Shown here piece after piece: positions 23,973 to 32,547 of a DNA stretch of 64,000 nt. Every line of letters starts with the position of its first letter. The first letter of the stretch is position 1. The position numbers were made by a program, and so were the translations under genes. Below the pieces are notes generated by a model, which saw only the letters and a program-made list of their open reading frames with translations, was not told where the DNA came from and did not search any database. Origin of the DNA: JABFXX01 sp964419605 (lineage in GTDB: Bacteria > Myxococcota_A > Polyangia > Haliangiales > Haliangiaceae); the NCBI GenBank assembly GCA_964419605.1, contig CAYQQM010000004.1, positions 1-64,000 of the forward strand, written 5' to 3'.

Positions 23973-24946
23973 TGGGCAACGTTCTTGCACTCTGTGAATT
24001 TTCTGAGGAGTCGCTGCGCAGCAGCGCTCTTGCAAATCTCGCGTTCGCGCGCACAGCCGCTCAGGCGCATGGTGGTTCCGTCGTCGCGCTTCTGATCGGA
24101 GCTGGCGCAAAAGCTGCGTCCGGGGCAGCCGCAACGTACGCACCGAGCGTTGTGGTCGTGGAAGACCCGCAGCTGCCGCACTACCTTGCGGAAACCTACG
24201 CACCGATCGTGGCGCGACTCGCCAAAGAACACGGAGCTACCGTGGTGACGGCTACCGCCACTGCAATGGGAAAAGACCTGATGCCCCGCGTTGCAGCGCT
24301 GCTCGACGCTGGCATGGCCTCGGACATCGCGCGCGGATCCGCGACGGCAAAAAACCAGTTTGTCCGCCCAATACTCGCCGGAAACGCCTACTCCACGGTC
24401 GAAATCTCGACGCCGATCATTTGCGTTACCGTACGACAATCCGAGTTTGAACCCGCCGCCGAGCTCGCCAGTCCAGGTACCGTAACAAGCGCTGCAGCGG
24501 GCGCGATCGACAGCCTCGGCGCAGCATTCGAGCGCCTCGACGCGCAAAAGCGCGACCGCCCGGATCTCACCGATGCCAAGATCGTGGTGTCCGGAGGCCG
24601 GGGCATGAAAAATGGGGAGAACTTCAAGATCCTCGAGGAGCTCGCCGATCTGCTAGGTGCGGCGATGGGCGCATCGCGTGCAGCCACCGACGCAGGGATG
24701 GTCCCCGCCGACTGGCAGGTCGGCCAAACCGGAAAGATCGTAGCGCCAAACCTGTACATCGCGGTCGCGATTTCGGGCGCGATACAACACTTGGCCGGGA
24801 TGAAGGGCTCGAAAACGATCGTCGCGATCAACAAGAAGGCCGACGAGCCAATTTTTCAAGTGGCGGACTACGGCATCGTCCAGGAATGGGAAAAAGCCAT
24901 TCCGGAACTGATTAGCGAGATCAAGAAATTGAAAGCCAGCCGGTAG
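23972..24946 (+). CDS. etfA: Electron transfer flavoprotein alpha subunit
   Basis: This 324-residue ETF alpha has an N-terminal alpha/beta domain and the C-terminal FAD domain: VVSGGRGMKNGENFKILEEL, then GASRAATDAGMVPADWQVGQTGK and the closing segment LYIAVAISGAIQHLAGM, with KKADEPIFQVADYGIV. It binds the redox-active FAD of the heterodimer. It follows etfB with overlapping stop and start (TGATG). The next 177 bases to 25123 hold only an 8-bp inverted repeat (24965-24972 with 24994-25001), which may mark the end of the operon. Confidence 0.95.
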   Translation: MGNVLALCEFSEESLRSSALANLAFARTAAQAHGGSVVALLIGAGAKAASGAAATYAPSVVVVEDPQLPHYLAETYAPIVARLAKEHGATVVTATATAMGKDLMPRVAALLDAGMASDIARGSATAKNQFVRPILAGNAYSTVEISTPIICVTVRQSEFEPAAELASPGTVTSAAAGAIDSLGAAFERLDAQKRDRPDLTDAKIVVSGGRGMKNGENFKILEELADLLGAAMGASRAATDAGMVPADWQVGQTGKIVAPNLYIAVAISGAIQHLAGMKGSKTIVAINKKADEPIFQVADYGIVQEWEKAIPELISEIKKLKASR

Positions 24947-25123
24947 CACGCCCATTCAGCTTCAAACCCAATAGCTTACGCTTGGCCAGCGGCATTGGGT
25001 TGTGGCTTCATTCGTCGCGACGCAGCCTAGAGCCGCGAGCCCGAAGAACTCAGCCTCGACCGCGCAGCGGGTTTGGCTTGCCTCGTCGCATTCCATGCTA
25101 GAACAGGGGTGGAGGAATTGGCC

Positions 25124-25906
25124 ATGGCGCTCTCGGCAACCGCTCGTCCTATTGATGGTGCAGTCGCGACTCTTGGAGTCAGCGACCGCGTAACATTCCT
25201 GCGCAACACGTACGCCCACCTCGGGGTAGCCCTGATCGCGTTTGCAGCGATCACTGGCGGCATGATGAAGTTCATGACCGAAACCAGTCTCAAGTTCTCG
25301 ATGTGGGCGCTGACGGGAGGACGCCTAAACTGGTTGATTGTCCTCGCGCTGTTTATGGCGGTCGGGTGGATCGCTCAGAAACTTGCGATGTCTGAAACAT
25401 CGAGGGGAATGCAGTACATGGGGCTGGGTCTCGCGGTCGCAGCTGAAGCAGCGCTATTGCAACCGATGCTTTGGGTATTGATGCTCCGCTTTGGCAACGC
25501 GAACGAAATGTTTGCCGCCGGAAGCGAGACCCCTGTGCTATCGCATCAAGCGGCGTCGATTCTCGGTCAGGCGGTCGTCATTACTCTCGCGATTTTCATC
25601 GGACTTACCTTGACCGTGTTTCTAACCAAGAAGGACTTCTCGTTCATGCGAGGAGCTCTCACGATTGGGTCATTTGCACTACTCGGCACGATCGTGGCGT
25701 CGATGATCTTCGGATTCCACCTCGGGGCAATTTTTAGCGGCCTCGTGATCCTGTTGATGGCCGGGTACATCCTGTACCAGACCAGCCTGGTAATGAGCCA
25801 CTTCCCGCCAACCGCCTACGTTGCTGCATCGCTCATGTTGTTTTCGACGATCGCAACGCTGTTTTGGTATGTCCTTCGCCTCCTCATGGACCTGAACCGC
25901 CGCTAA
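25124..25906 (+). CDS. Bax inhibitor-1 / YccA family membrane protein
   Basis: This 260-residue protein has about seven membrane segments, starting at LGVALIAFAAITGGMM and ending at LFSTIATLFWYVLRLLMDL, in the order typical of the BI-1 family. The family signature region is GTIVASMIFGFHLGAIFSGLVILLMAGYILYQTS, with an acidic partner for the pH-sensing pair not certain here. Members act as cation or calcium leak channels or modulate membrane proteases. ATG 25124 has GGAGG 8 bases upstream. It stands alone between etfA and the moxR operon. Confidence 0.88.
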   Translation: MALSATARPIDGAVATLGVSDRVTFLRNTYAHLGVALIAFAAITGGMMKFMTETSLKFSMWALTGGRLNWLIVLALFMAVGWIAQKLAMSETSRGMQYMGLGLAVAAEAALLQPMLWVLMLRFGNANEMFAAGSETPVLSHQAASILGQAVVITLAIFIGLTLTVFLTKKDFSFMRGALTIGSFALLGTIVASMIFGFHLGAIFSGLVILLMAGYILYQTSLVMSHFPPTAYVAASLMLFSTIATLFWYVLRLLMDLNRR

Positions 25907-26012
25907 CACACTCGATTCTGCGAAAAATACCTACAGAAACCGACGGAGTCGGGTGAGACGAGCGTGCCGGCGGTCGCCTGTGATCATGCGATTTGGGTTA
26001 TAGTGGGAGGAC

Positions 26013-26987
26013 ATGCCCGCTGCCCTGGCTCCTGCACCGCGCTCGTCGACAGATATCGGTGCGATCCGCCGGCTTGAAGATGCAGTCTCAGCGGCAATAC
26101 GCGGCAAGCCAGAAGCGATACGGGCGGCAACGATTGCGCTTCTGTCCCGCGGTCATCTGTTGATCGAGGACGTCCCCGGCGTCGGCAAGACGACCCTTGC
26201 ACGGGCGCTTGCGGCGGCATTAGGCGGTCTGTTTCGCCGGATCCAGTTCACGAGCGACCTCTTGCCATCGGACATCGTCGGTGTATCGGTGTATGACCAG
26301 AACGGCAGAGTGTTCGAACTGCGGCGGGGGCCGATTTTCGCCAACATCGTGCTCGCCGACGAAATCAACCGCGCCACGCCCCGAACCCAGTCCGCTCTTC
26401 TCGAGGCGATGAGCGAGGGCCAAGTCTCGATCGACGACTCGACGCATGACCTGCCTCAACCGTTCATGGTGATTGCTACCCAAAACCCAACAGAACACTA
26501 CGGCACCTACCCGCTGCCCGAGTCTCAAATGGATCGTTTCGCGATGCGGATCTCGCTCGGATACCCGCATCGCACCATTGAACGGGAACTTCTCCGCCAG
26601 CGCGGAGGCGGCGATCCGGTCGCAGCGCTCGCGCCGGTCGTCGATCTTGAGGCGATTCGCACGCTACAGCATGGCGTTGAATCGATTCGCGTCGACGACG
26701 CACTTATCGACTACGCGATGCACATCGTCGAGGAAACCCGCCGCCATCCCTCGATCGCGGTTGGAGTCTCTACTCGCGGCGTCCTTGCATGGTACCGGCT
26801 AGCTCAAGCGGCAGCGATGGCAGCCGGGCGAGAATTCGCGATTCCGGATGACATCAAGCAGCTCGCCGTGAGCTGCTTGGCCCACCGCGTGAGCCTGTCG
26901 CATTCGCAGGACTCGCTGGGCCGGTCTCGGGCAGAGGCCGAACGAATCATCGGTGAAATCATCGGGCGCGTTCCGGTTCCAACGTGA
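26013..26987 (+). CDS. MoxR-family AAA+ ATPase
   Basis: This 324-residue MoxR ATPase has Walker A in EDVPGVGKTTLARA (residues about 48-60), Walker B in VLADEINRATPRTQSALLEAM, sensor 1 at FMVIATQNPTEHYGTYPLPESQMDRF and a C-terminal lid. MoxR proteins are chaperone-like ATPases working with von Willebrand or DUF58 partners on metal insertion, enzyme maturation or envelope stress. GGGAGG sits just before the ATG. It leads a three-gene set with DUF58 and transglutaminase genes, a widespread arrangement, here interrupted by a palindromic repeat. Confidence 0.93.
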   Translation: MPAALAPAPRSSTDIGAIRRLEDAVSAAIRGKPEAIRAATIALLSRGHLLIEDVPGVGKTTLARALAAALGGLFRRIQFTSDLLPSDIVGVSVYDQNGRVFELRRGPIFANIVLADEINRATPRTQSALLEAMSEGQVSIDDSTHDLPQPFMVIATQNPTEHYGTYPLPESQMDRFAMRISLGYPHRTIERELLRQRGGGDPVAALAPVVDLEAIRTLQHGVESIRVDDALIDYAMHIVEETRRHPSIAVGVSTRGVLAWYRLAQAAAMAAGREFAIPDDIKQLAVSCLAHRVSLSHSQDSLGRSRAEAERIIGEIIGRVPVPT

Positions 26988-27008
26988 GCTCCACCCCTGC
27001 GCCCGCAA

Positions 27009-27185
27009 GGGCCCGGCGATGGATAAATCGATCGATGATCGCGGTCGAACCATGCGGCTCGCGAGGCGCGGCGAGAACCGGAACGGAGTTTGCTCGACGC
27101 AAATGAGTACCGGAAGCGCAGACGCAACGAAGCGAGCCGCGATGGATCGGCCGCGAGAACGGTCGATTTATTCATCGCCGGGCCC
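27009..27185. repeat. Long imperfect palindrome, GGGCCC-ended, copy 2
   Basis: This 177-bp element begins GGGCCCGGCGATGGATAAAT and ends with its near-perfect mirror image (24 of 26 terminal bases pair). It shares the ATCGATCGATGATCGCG block with 14661-14819, and its inner blocks resemble those of the other palindromes. It is inserted between moxR and the DUF58 gene, and its right part reads into the DUF58 frame. Confidence 0.78.
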
Positions 27186-28350
27186 TAAGCGAGGCATTTT
27201 TGCACGCCTGCGACGAAAACTGCGGCCGCCGCGCCGATTGTCATTCACGCGAGAGGGACGGATTTTAGTGTTCCTGTCCGTATGCGTCGGGTTTGCGGCG
27301 ATCAATACCGGCAACAACCTTCTGTACCTGCTGCTCGGATGGCAACTATCGTTCATCATTGCCTCCGGCGTGTTGTCGGAAATGACGCTGCGCGGGTTGC
27401 ACATCGAACGACGAGCACCGCCGCGAATCTATGTGAACGAACCGTTTCTTATGGAAGTGGTGGTGAACAACGCAAAGGCTGGACGCGCATCGTATTCGAT
27501 CGAAGTCGAGGACCTCGTCGCAAGTGGGCCAATCGACAAGCGCTGTTATTTTCTCAAGGTTCCTGGTGGCAAGTCTCAGCGGGCGTCGTATCGCCACAGC
27601 GTTGCACGCCGCGGCATGTATGCGCTGAGCGGCTATCGGGTGGCAACCAAGTTCCCGTTTGCCTTGTTTCGAAAATCGCGCGATGTGGACGCCCCCCTAT
27701 CGCTGGTGGTTTTTCCGGCACGAGTAACGGTTCCACGCCCCGCATCCCGCAGTCCTGCGCGCGGGGATTTGACGAGTGAACGCGTGGGGCGAAGAGGAGA
27801 TTTTTTTGGCCTGCGCGAGCATCGCCTCGGGGACGACCGACGCGACATTCACTGGAAGTCGTCGGCTCGTACCGGTCGACTGCTCGTACGAGAGTACGAA
27901 GACGAAATGGCGCGTCGCCTCGTGATCGCCGTGGATAACGCCCTGCCCCGGGACGTTCTCGATGCAGTATCTGGCCGAGCAGACGCACCGACAGATGAAG
28001 TTCGTAACGCAGGCGTTGGGCCGTGGTCTCCCGGCTACGACGCCATGCCGCCCGCGATCGAGGCTCACGTCTCCGCGCTCGAGCGCGCGATTAGCACCAC
28101 AGCTAGCCTCGCGTCCGCTTACCTCGAAGCAGGCTGGGCGGTGGAGCTCGTAGCACGGGGCTGCCACGTCGCTGGGGGCACCGGCCGCATCCATGACGCG
28201 AGGATCTCCAGGGCGCTTGCGCTCTTGCCGTACGTCTCGGACGAAGTCGCCTTTGCCGAGATGTCCGCACGCGTCGAGAGTGTGCTCGTTCAAGCAGGCG
28301 GTAGCGCCGCGCGCGGCAAACCCCACACACACGCGGTGATTCATGCCTGA
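27142..28350 (+). CDS. DUF58 domain membrane protein
   Basis: The protein (402 aa from ATG 27142) has two adjacent membrane segments (ILVFLSVCVGFAAINTGNNLLYLLLGWQ) and the DUF58 core: GRRGDFFGLREHRLGDDRRDIHWK, then SSARTGRLLVREYE. DUF58 proteins are partners of MoxR ATPases. The start is uncertain, because the first 14 residues after ATG 27142 come from the palindromic repeat; TTG 27238 (MSFTREGRI) is a plausible original start. An even longer reading from 26953 is mostly repeat sequence. The stop is 15 bases before the GTG of the next gene. Confidence 0.82.
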   Translation: MDRPRERSIYSSPGPKRGIFARLRRKLRPPRRLSFTREGRILVFLSVCVGFAAINTGNNLLYLLLGWQLSFIIASGVLSEMTLRGLHIERRAPPRIYVNEPFLMEVVVNNAKAGRASYSIEVEDLVASGPIDKRCYFLKVPGGKSQRASYRHSVARRGMYALSGYRVATKFPFALFRKSRDVDAPLSLVVFPARVTVPRPASRSPARGDLTSERVGRRGDFFGLREHRLGDDRRDIHWKSSARTGRLLVREYEDEMARRLVIAVDNALPRDVLDAVSGRADAPTDEVRNAGVGPWSPGYDAMPPAIEAHVSALERAISTTASLASAYLEAGWAVELVARGCHVAGGTGRIHDARISRALALLPYVSDEVAFAEMSARVESVLVQAGGSAARGKPHTHAVIHA

Positions 28351-28365
28351 TCCGCGGACGACCCT

Positions 28366-30525
28366 GTGAGGTTCGCAAGCGCTCACAAAGCCGCGACCTA
28401 CCTCATGGTCGGGTTTGCCTACGTGGCCATGGTCGCCGGCGGTGGGGTTGCTCCTCCAATCGCGCTCACGGGCGCAGTCGCAATCCTTGGGTCGTGGTGG
28501 TGGGAACCTCCGCGGATCTCGTTTGAGCGCTGGGCATGGGTATGGACGGGCACATCGCTGCTGACTCTTGCGTACTGTGTGTTCAAAGCAGCGGTCTCTG
28601 GAAATTTTCTGGGCAGTGGCGCCCAATTCTTGATCTGGCTTGTCACGGTGAAAGCCTTCAATCGTCGGGCGCCGCGAGACTGGCAGCAACTCTACCTGTT
28701 GGCGTTCCTCATGTTGGTGACCGGTTCGGTGCTCAACGCCGACCTAACCTACGGCGTGTGCTTTCTCGGCTTCGTGATCTCTACCACCTGGGCGGTATCC
28801 CTATTTCACCTCCGCCGAGAGATCGAGGACAATCTTCTGGTCAAACACGCGTCGGATCGCACGTCTGAGCGCGTTGAGGTACAGCGCATCCTCAACTCAA
28901 AACGCATTGTCGGCAACGCATTCTTCGGCGGTACTGGCCTTCTCTCGCTGGCAGTATTCTGCGCGTCTGTCCTGGCGTTTCTTGCGATACCGCGCGTGGG
29001 ATTGGGTTTCTTCCACAAGAACCGCGAACAGCAAGCGGTTACCGGCTTTTCGGACCGAGTCAAGCTTGGAGGGCATGGGGTCTTAAAAAACGACAGCACC
29101 GTCGTGATGAGAGTTGAGGTGGACGCGCGAGTCGGCAGCCGCGAAGCACCAGCCCTCCACTGGAGGGGCGTTGCGTTTGACCACTACCAACGCGGGGAAT
29201 GGTCGCGCAGCTACGGTCGCGCCCCAACAACCGACGAGACGATCGATATGCCCCGGCCCGGTGTTGAGCGCCACACGTTACATTGGAAAGATCAGCCAGG
29301 AACACCCGGCGAGCTCCAGGCTTCTGGTACGCGGCAGGATGTGTGGCTCGAGCCGCTGGATTCCGACGTCTTATTCGGCGCTTCGACACCGCGGGTATTG
29401 GAGCTTGCACAGTCGCTGACACGCCGGCGCAACAAGTTCATGGCCAACGATGAAATCCGCATCGAGCACTCTGGAACTATTCACTATACGGTGTGGTCTC
29501 AGATCGACCGCCCGAATGCACAGGTACTGCGCGCAGCGACTGGAGCTCTGCCGGCGGGTTACGAAGTGTACGTGCAGTACCCGAAGCACGAAATCAGCCA
29601 GCGTACGATCGCCCTGTCGCATCGCATTACGGCCCCGTTCGCCAACAACTACGACAAGGTCGTCGCTATCCAGAATTGGCTCAACGAAAATCTAACGTAC
29701 ACGCTTGAACTCGCGACTAGCCGGTTCCGACAAGATCCTCTCGACTTCTTTCTGTTCGAACGCAAGCGGGGCCATTGCGAGTACTTTGCCTCGGCATTTG
29801 CCATTCTCGCCCGAATCTCGGGCATCCCGACCCGTCAGGTCAACGGCTTTCTCGGAGGCGAATGGAATGAATATCAGGGGTACGTGGCGGTGCGGGCGGG
29901 CGACGCGCATTCGTGGGCCGAGGTCTACTTTCCTGGGGCTGGGTGGATCACCTTCGACCCCACCCCGCCCGGCCGCACCGACCCGCTGCGTCGCGGTGGT
30001 GGCGGGTGGAGAGAGCGACTATCTCGCATGATGGACACCTTGCGATTCCAATGGACAAAATGGGTGATCGAGTACGATCTCGTGGCCCAACTTTCACTGT
30101 TCACTGCGGTTGGCCGAACACTCAAAAGTGCTGCCCGGAGTACGCGAAGGCTGGCCGCCCGCACCCTCGGAGTCCTACCGATACTTCTGGCCGTTGCGGG
30201 GGTCGTCGCTATTTCATGGCTCGTTCGTCGGAGACGGCATTCTGGTCGCCCGGTACAGAAATCTTCTCGCTCACGCATGCGATCCCGCGTGTCAGTCACA
30301 TACGACCAGGTACTCAAACGCCTAGCCAAAGCAGGAGTCGCGCGAGATCCCGCAACCACGCCGAAGGAACTTGCCGCGAGTCTGCCACTCAGCGTTGCGC
30401 CACAGTTTCGCGAACTCACCGACCTCTACTACGCTGCAGAGTGGGGCGGACAGCGCGATCCCAACGCGGAAGCACGAGCCATTCAACTCGCGAAAGCCGT
30501 CCGTTTAGGCACTGTCCCTAAATAA
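28366..30525 (+). CDS. TgpA-like membrane transglutaminase (DUF3488)
   Basis: This 719-residue protein has about five to six N-terminal membrane segments, a large extracytoplasmic region with a transglutaminase core, a late membrane segment (RTLGVLPILLAVAGVVAISWLV) and a DUF4129-like tail. The papain-like catalytic triad is visible: Cys in KRGHCEYFASAFAIL, His in GDAHSWAEVYFPG, Asp in WITFDPTPPG. It is expected to cross-link or cleave periplasmic proteins together with the MoxR/DUF58 pair. The start is GTG 28366. The last codons (GTVPK and stop) lie in the terminal inverted repeat of the element at 30507-30742. Confidence 0.9.
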   Translation: MRFASAHKAATYLMVGFAYVAMVAGGGVAPPIALTGAVAILGSWWWEPPRISFERWAWVWTGTSLLTLAYCVFKAAVSGNFLGSGAQFLIWLVTVKAFNRRAPRDWQQLYLLAFLMLVTGSVLNADLTYGVCFLGFVISTTWAVSLFHLRREIEDNLLVKHASDRTSERVEVQRILNSKRIVGNAFFGGTGLLSLAVFCASVLAFLAIPRVGLGFFHKNREQQAVTGFSDRVKLGGHGVLKNDSTVVMRVEVDARVGSREAPALHWRGVAFDHYQRGEWSRSYGRAPTTDETIDMPRPGVERHTLHWKDQPGTPGELQASGTRQDVWLEPLDSDVLFGASTPRVLELAQSLTRRRNKFMANDEIRIEHSGTIHYTVWSQIDRPNAQVLRAATGALPAGYEVYVQYPKHEISQRTIALSHRITAPFANNYDKVVAIQNWLNENLTYTLELATSRFRQDPLDFFLFERKRGHCEYFASAFAILARISGIPTRQVNGFLGGEWNEYQGYVAVRAGDAHSWAEVYFPGAGWITFDPTPPGRTDPLRRGGGGWRERLSRMMDTLRFQWTKWVIEYDLVAQLSLFTAVGRTLKSAARSTRRLAARTLGVLPILLAVAGVVAISWLVRRRRHSGRPVQKSSRSRMRSRVSVTYDQVLKRLAKAGVARDPATTPKELAASLPLSVAPQFRELTDLYYAAEWGGQRDPNAEARAIQLAKAVRLGTVPK

Positions 30526-30742
30526 GCTGTCGAGCGAGGCACAGCAGCCCGGAGCAGATCGCGAGCGCGCCCGGAGCGACCGACCGAGCCCCCCGTCGGG
30601 GACTTCCCCCCCGACGGGGACTTCGAAGGGTCGCAAGGGTCGCCGTACCCGTCGGTACGGCGACCGAGGAAGAGAGGACGCAAGCCGCGAGGTGCCCGGG
30701 ATGCGAAGCCGCAGCCGATCAGATTATTTAGGGACAGTGCCT
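30507..30742. repeat. 236-bp palindromic element with perfect 19-bp terminal inverted repeats
   Basis: AGGCACTGTCCCTAAATAA at 30507-30525 is repeated inverted without mismatch at 30724-30742. Inside are CCCCGTCGGGG-type palindromes (30590-30620), the block GGGGACTTCGAAGGGTCGC, and a strong hairpin of 12 perfect base pairs with a CGTC loop (30638-30649 with 30654-30665). The element separates the convergent transglutaminase and mnmA genes and includes the end of the former. It has no transposase frame, so it is MITE-like or REP-like; the central hairpin could terminate transcription in both directions. Confidence 0.82.
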
Positions 30743-30779
30743 TAGCTCTGCGACCCCCCCCGAGCTGTTGAAAACGGGA

Positions 30780-31904
30780 TCAGCCCCCTGTGGTCTTCGC
30801 CGCGTCGGTGATTTTTCCGCTCGCGATCCAGCCGCCGGCTAGCACTCGGTCGTCCGCGTACAACACAGCCGCTTGGCCGGGCGCCGCAATCGTTGGCTCG
30901 GCCAAGCGAAGCACAGCCCGATCGTCGGCTATTGTGGCGTCGACGGGGATGGGGGTGCCGCGATGGCGAACTTGCACGAGAGCAGACAGCGCACCGCGCG
31001 GGGTCGATAGCCAGCGCAGATCTCGAACCGTGATTTCGCGGGTCTCGCATTGCGCACGCGTGCCGACGCGCACATCGCCGTGAATCGGGTCAATCCCAGT
31101 AACGTATCGTTTATCGGGAATTCGGGCCCGCCCTGTAGCGTCGCGAGGAAGCAGCAGATTGCCAAGGCCGCGGTGCTGCCCAACCGTGAAGTGATGCGTT
31201 CCCTCATGACGCCCGAGCACCGTTCCATCGGCATCGACGACCAACCCGGACGGGGTTAACGGCTTGCCGCGTCGAAGTGCGGATGCAGCAACAAAACCTG
31301 CATAGTTGCCGTCCGGAACAAAGCAGATTTCTTGCGACTCGGGTTTCTGAGCGTTCGGCAACCCTAAACGATCAGCGTGCCCACGGACCTCGTGTTTTGT
31401 CATCGCACCGAGGGGAAATCTCACCGAGGAAAGCTCGGCCGCCGGCATGGAGAACAGGAAGTAGGACTGATCCTTGGTCTCATCAATAGCGCGATGCAAT
31501 GCTCCGTCGCGAATCTGAGCATAGTGTCCCGTCACGAGGACGTCAGCTCCCAGGGAACGTGCCCGAGCTAACAGCGGCGTGAACTTGATATATTGATTGC
31601 ATTTCACGCATGGGTTCGGCGTTTCGCCGGCGAGGTATGACTCGACGAAGTCGTCGACCACCGCAGCGGAAAATTCTGGTGATAGGTCGATCACGTAGTG
31701 CGGAATACCCAAGTGAGCGCAAACCGCCCGCGCGTCTTCTATGTCTCGCGGACCGCAGCACCGACCAGTCCCAGCGGAGGTTCCACTCGCGTCGTAAAGT
31801 CGCATCGTCATTCCGACGACTCGATGGCCCTGTTCAACGAGCAACGCAGCAGCGACTGCGCTATCTACTCCGCCGGAAAGGGCGGCCACAATCAGTCCAG
31901 ACAT
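30780..31904 (-). CDS. mnmA: tRNA-specific 2-thiouridylase
   Basis: This 374-residue enzyme adds sulfur to wobble U34 of Lys, Glu and Gln tRNAs. It shows the PP-loop ALSGGVDSAVAAALL at the N-terminus, the first catalytic Cys in NPCVKCNQYIKF, GHYAQI, DQSYFLF and the second catalytic Cys in SQEICFVPDGNY, then HFTVGQHRGLG and the C-terminal beta-barrel. Length and motifs are complete. It is the last gene of a minus-strand series (adk, leuS, TonB receptor, moaB, mnmA), 94 bases after moaB. Confidence 0.95.
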   Translation of the reverse strand: MSGLIVAALSGGVDSAVAAALLVEQGHRVVGMTMRLYDASGTSAGTGRCCGPRDIEDARAVCAHLGIPHYVIDLSPEFSAAVVDDFVESYLAGETPNPCVKCNQYIKFTPLLARARSLGADVLVTGHYAQIRDGALHRAIDETKDQSYFLFSMPAAELSSVRFPLGAMTKHEVRGHADRLGLPNAQKPESQEICFVPDGNYAGFVAASALRRGKPLTPSGLVVDADGTVLGRHEGTHHFTVGQHRGLGNLLLPRDATGRARIPDKRYVTGIDPIHGDVRVGTRAQCETREITVRDLRWLSTPRGALSALVQVRHRGTPIPVDATIADDRAVLRLAEPTIAAPGQAAVLYADDRVLAGGWIASGKITDAAKTTGG

Positions 31905-31998
31905 GGCAAGGGAAATAGCCTAGCACCCCTAGCACGTGCCAGCGATGCCAGGGGTCTTAGCGCTATTATCGGTCCGAGTGAACTTTGCTTTAGCCCTT

Positions 31999-32538
31999 CT
32001 AGGGCCGAGTTCGCTCGTCTTTGATCCGCGGTAGCAGCATGACAAAGTTGCACGGGGCGGATCGGTGATCCAGTTGGGGCACCAGAATCTTATCGACTCC
32101 CAGCTTGACGCCACCGGTGGATCCCGGCAGCAAGAATACATAGGTCGAGTTGCATAACGCGGCATCGGCGCGACTTTGTATCGTTGCAGTTCCAATATCG
32201 TGAAACGACAGAGCGCGAAACAACTCGCCAAATCCTGGAATTGGCTTGGTAACTAGGGGGGCCAGCGCCCCGGGGGTTACATCGCGCGGCGTAACGCCAG
32301 TTCCGCCCGTCGCGACAATCACATCGATTCCCGCATCCGCAATCCACAGCTGGAACTGTGCGCGGATCGACGCCTCGCTGTCCTTCACAATCGTCCGAGC
32401 GACAATGACATGCCCCTCGGATGTCAGGCGATTCGCGATGTAGTCGCCGCTGGTGTCGGTTTGGGGCGTCCTGGTATCGGAGACCGTTAAGACTGCAATA
32501 TGGATCGGGATAAAGTCCCGCGTTGTGGCTCCACTCAT
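31999..32538 (-). CDS. moaB: Molybdenum cofactor biosynthesis protein MoaB/MogA family
   Basis: This 179-residue protein fits the MoaB branch: FIPIHIAVLTVSDTRT, then TSGDYIANRL, the molybdopterin-binding VIVATGGTGVTPRD, GFGELFRALSF, GTATIQSRADAAL, LLPGSTGG and PQLDHRSAPCNF. It takes part in molybdopterin adenylylation or a related step. No other moa, mob or mod gene is near. It follows the TonB-dependent receptor gene by 9 bases, so the two are cotranscribed, though a functional link to molybdate uptake is speculative. Confidence 0.9.
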   Translation of the reverse strand: MSGATTRDFIPIHIAVLTVSDTRTPQTDTSGDYIANRLTSEGHVIVARTIVKDSEASIRAQFQLWIADAGIDVIVATGGTGVTPRDVTPGALAPLVTKPIPGFGELFRALSFHDIGTATIQSRADAALCNSTYVFLLPGSTGGVKLGVDKILVPQLDHRSAPCNFVMLLPRIKDERTRP

Positions 32539-32547
32539 GTCCCATCC

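Noticed and set aside
25999..26004. TATAGT as -10 box for moxR
   Set aside because: It is 8 bases from the ATG and overlaps the region of a good ribosome-binding site; no -35 box is present at the right distance.
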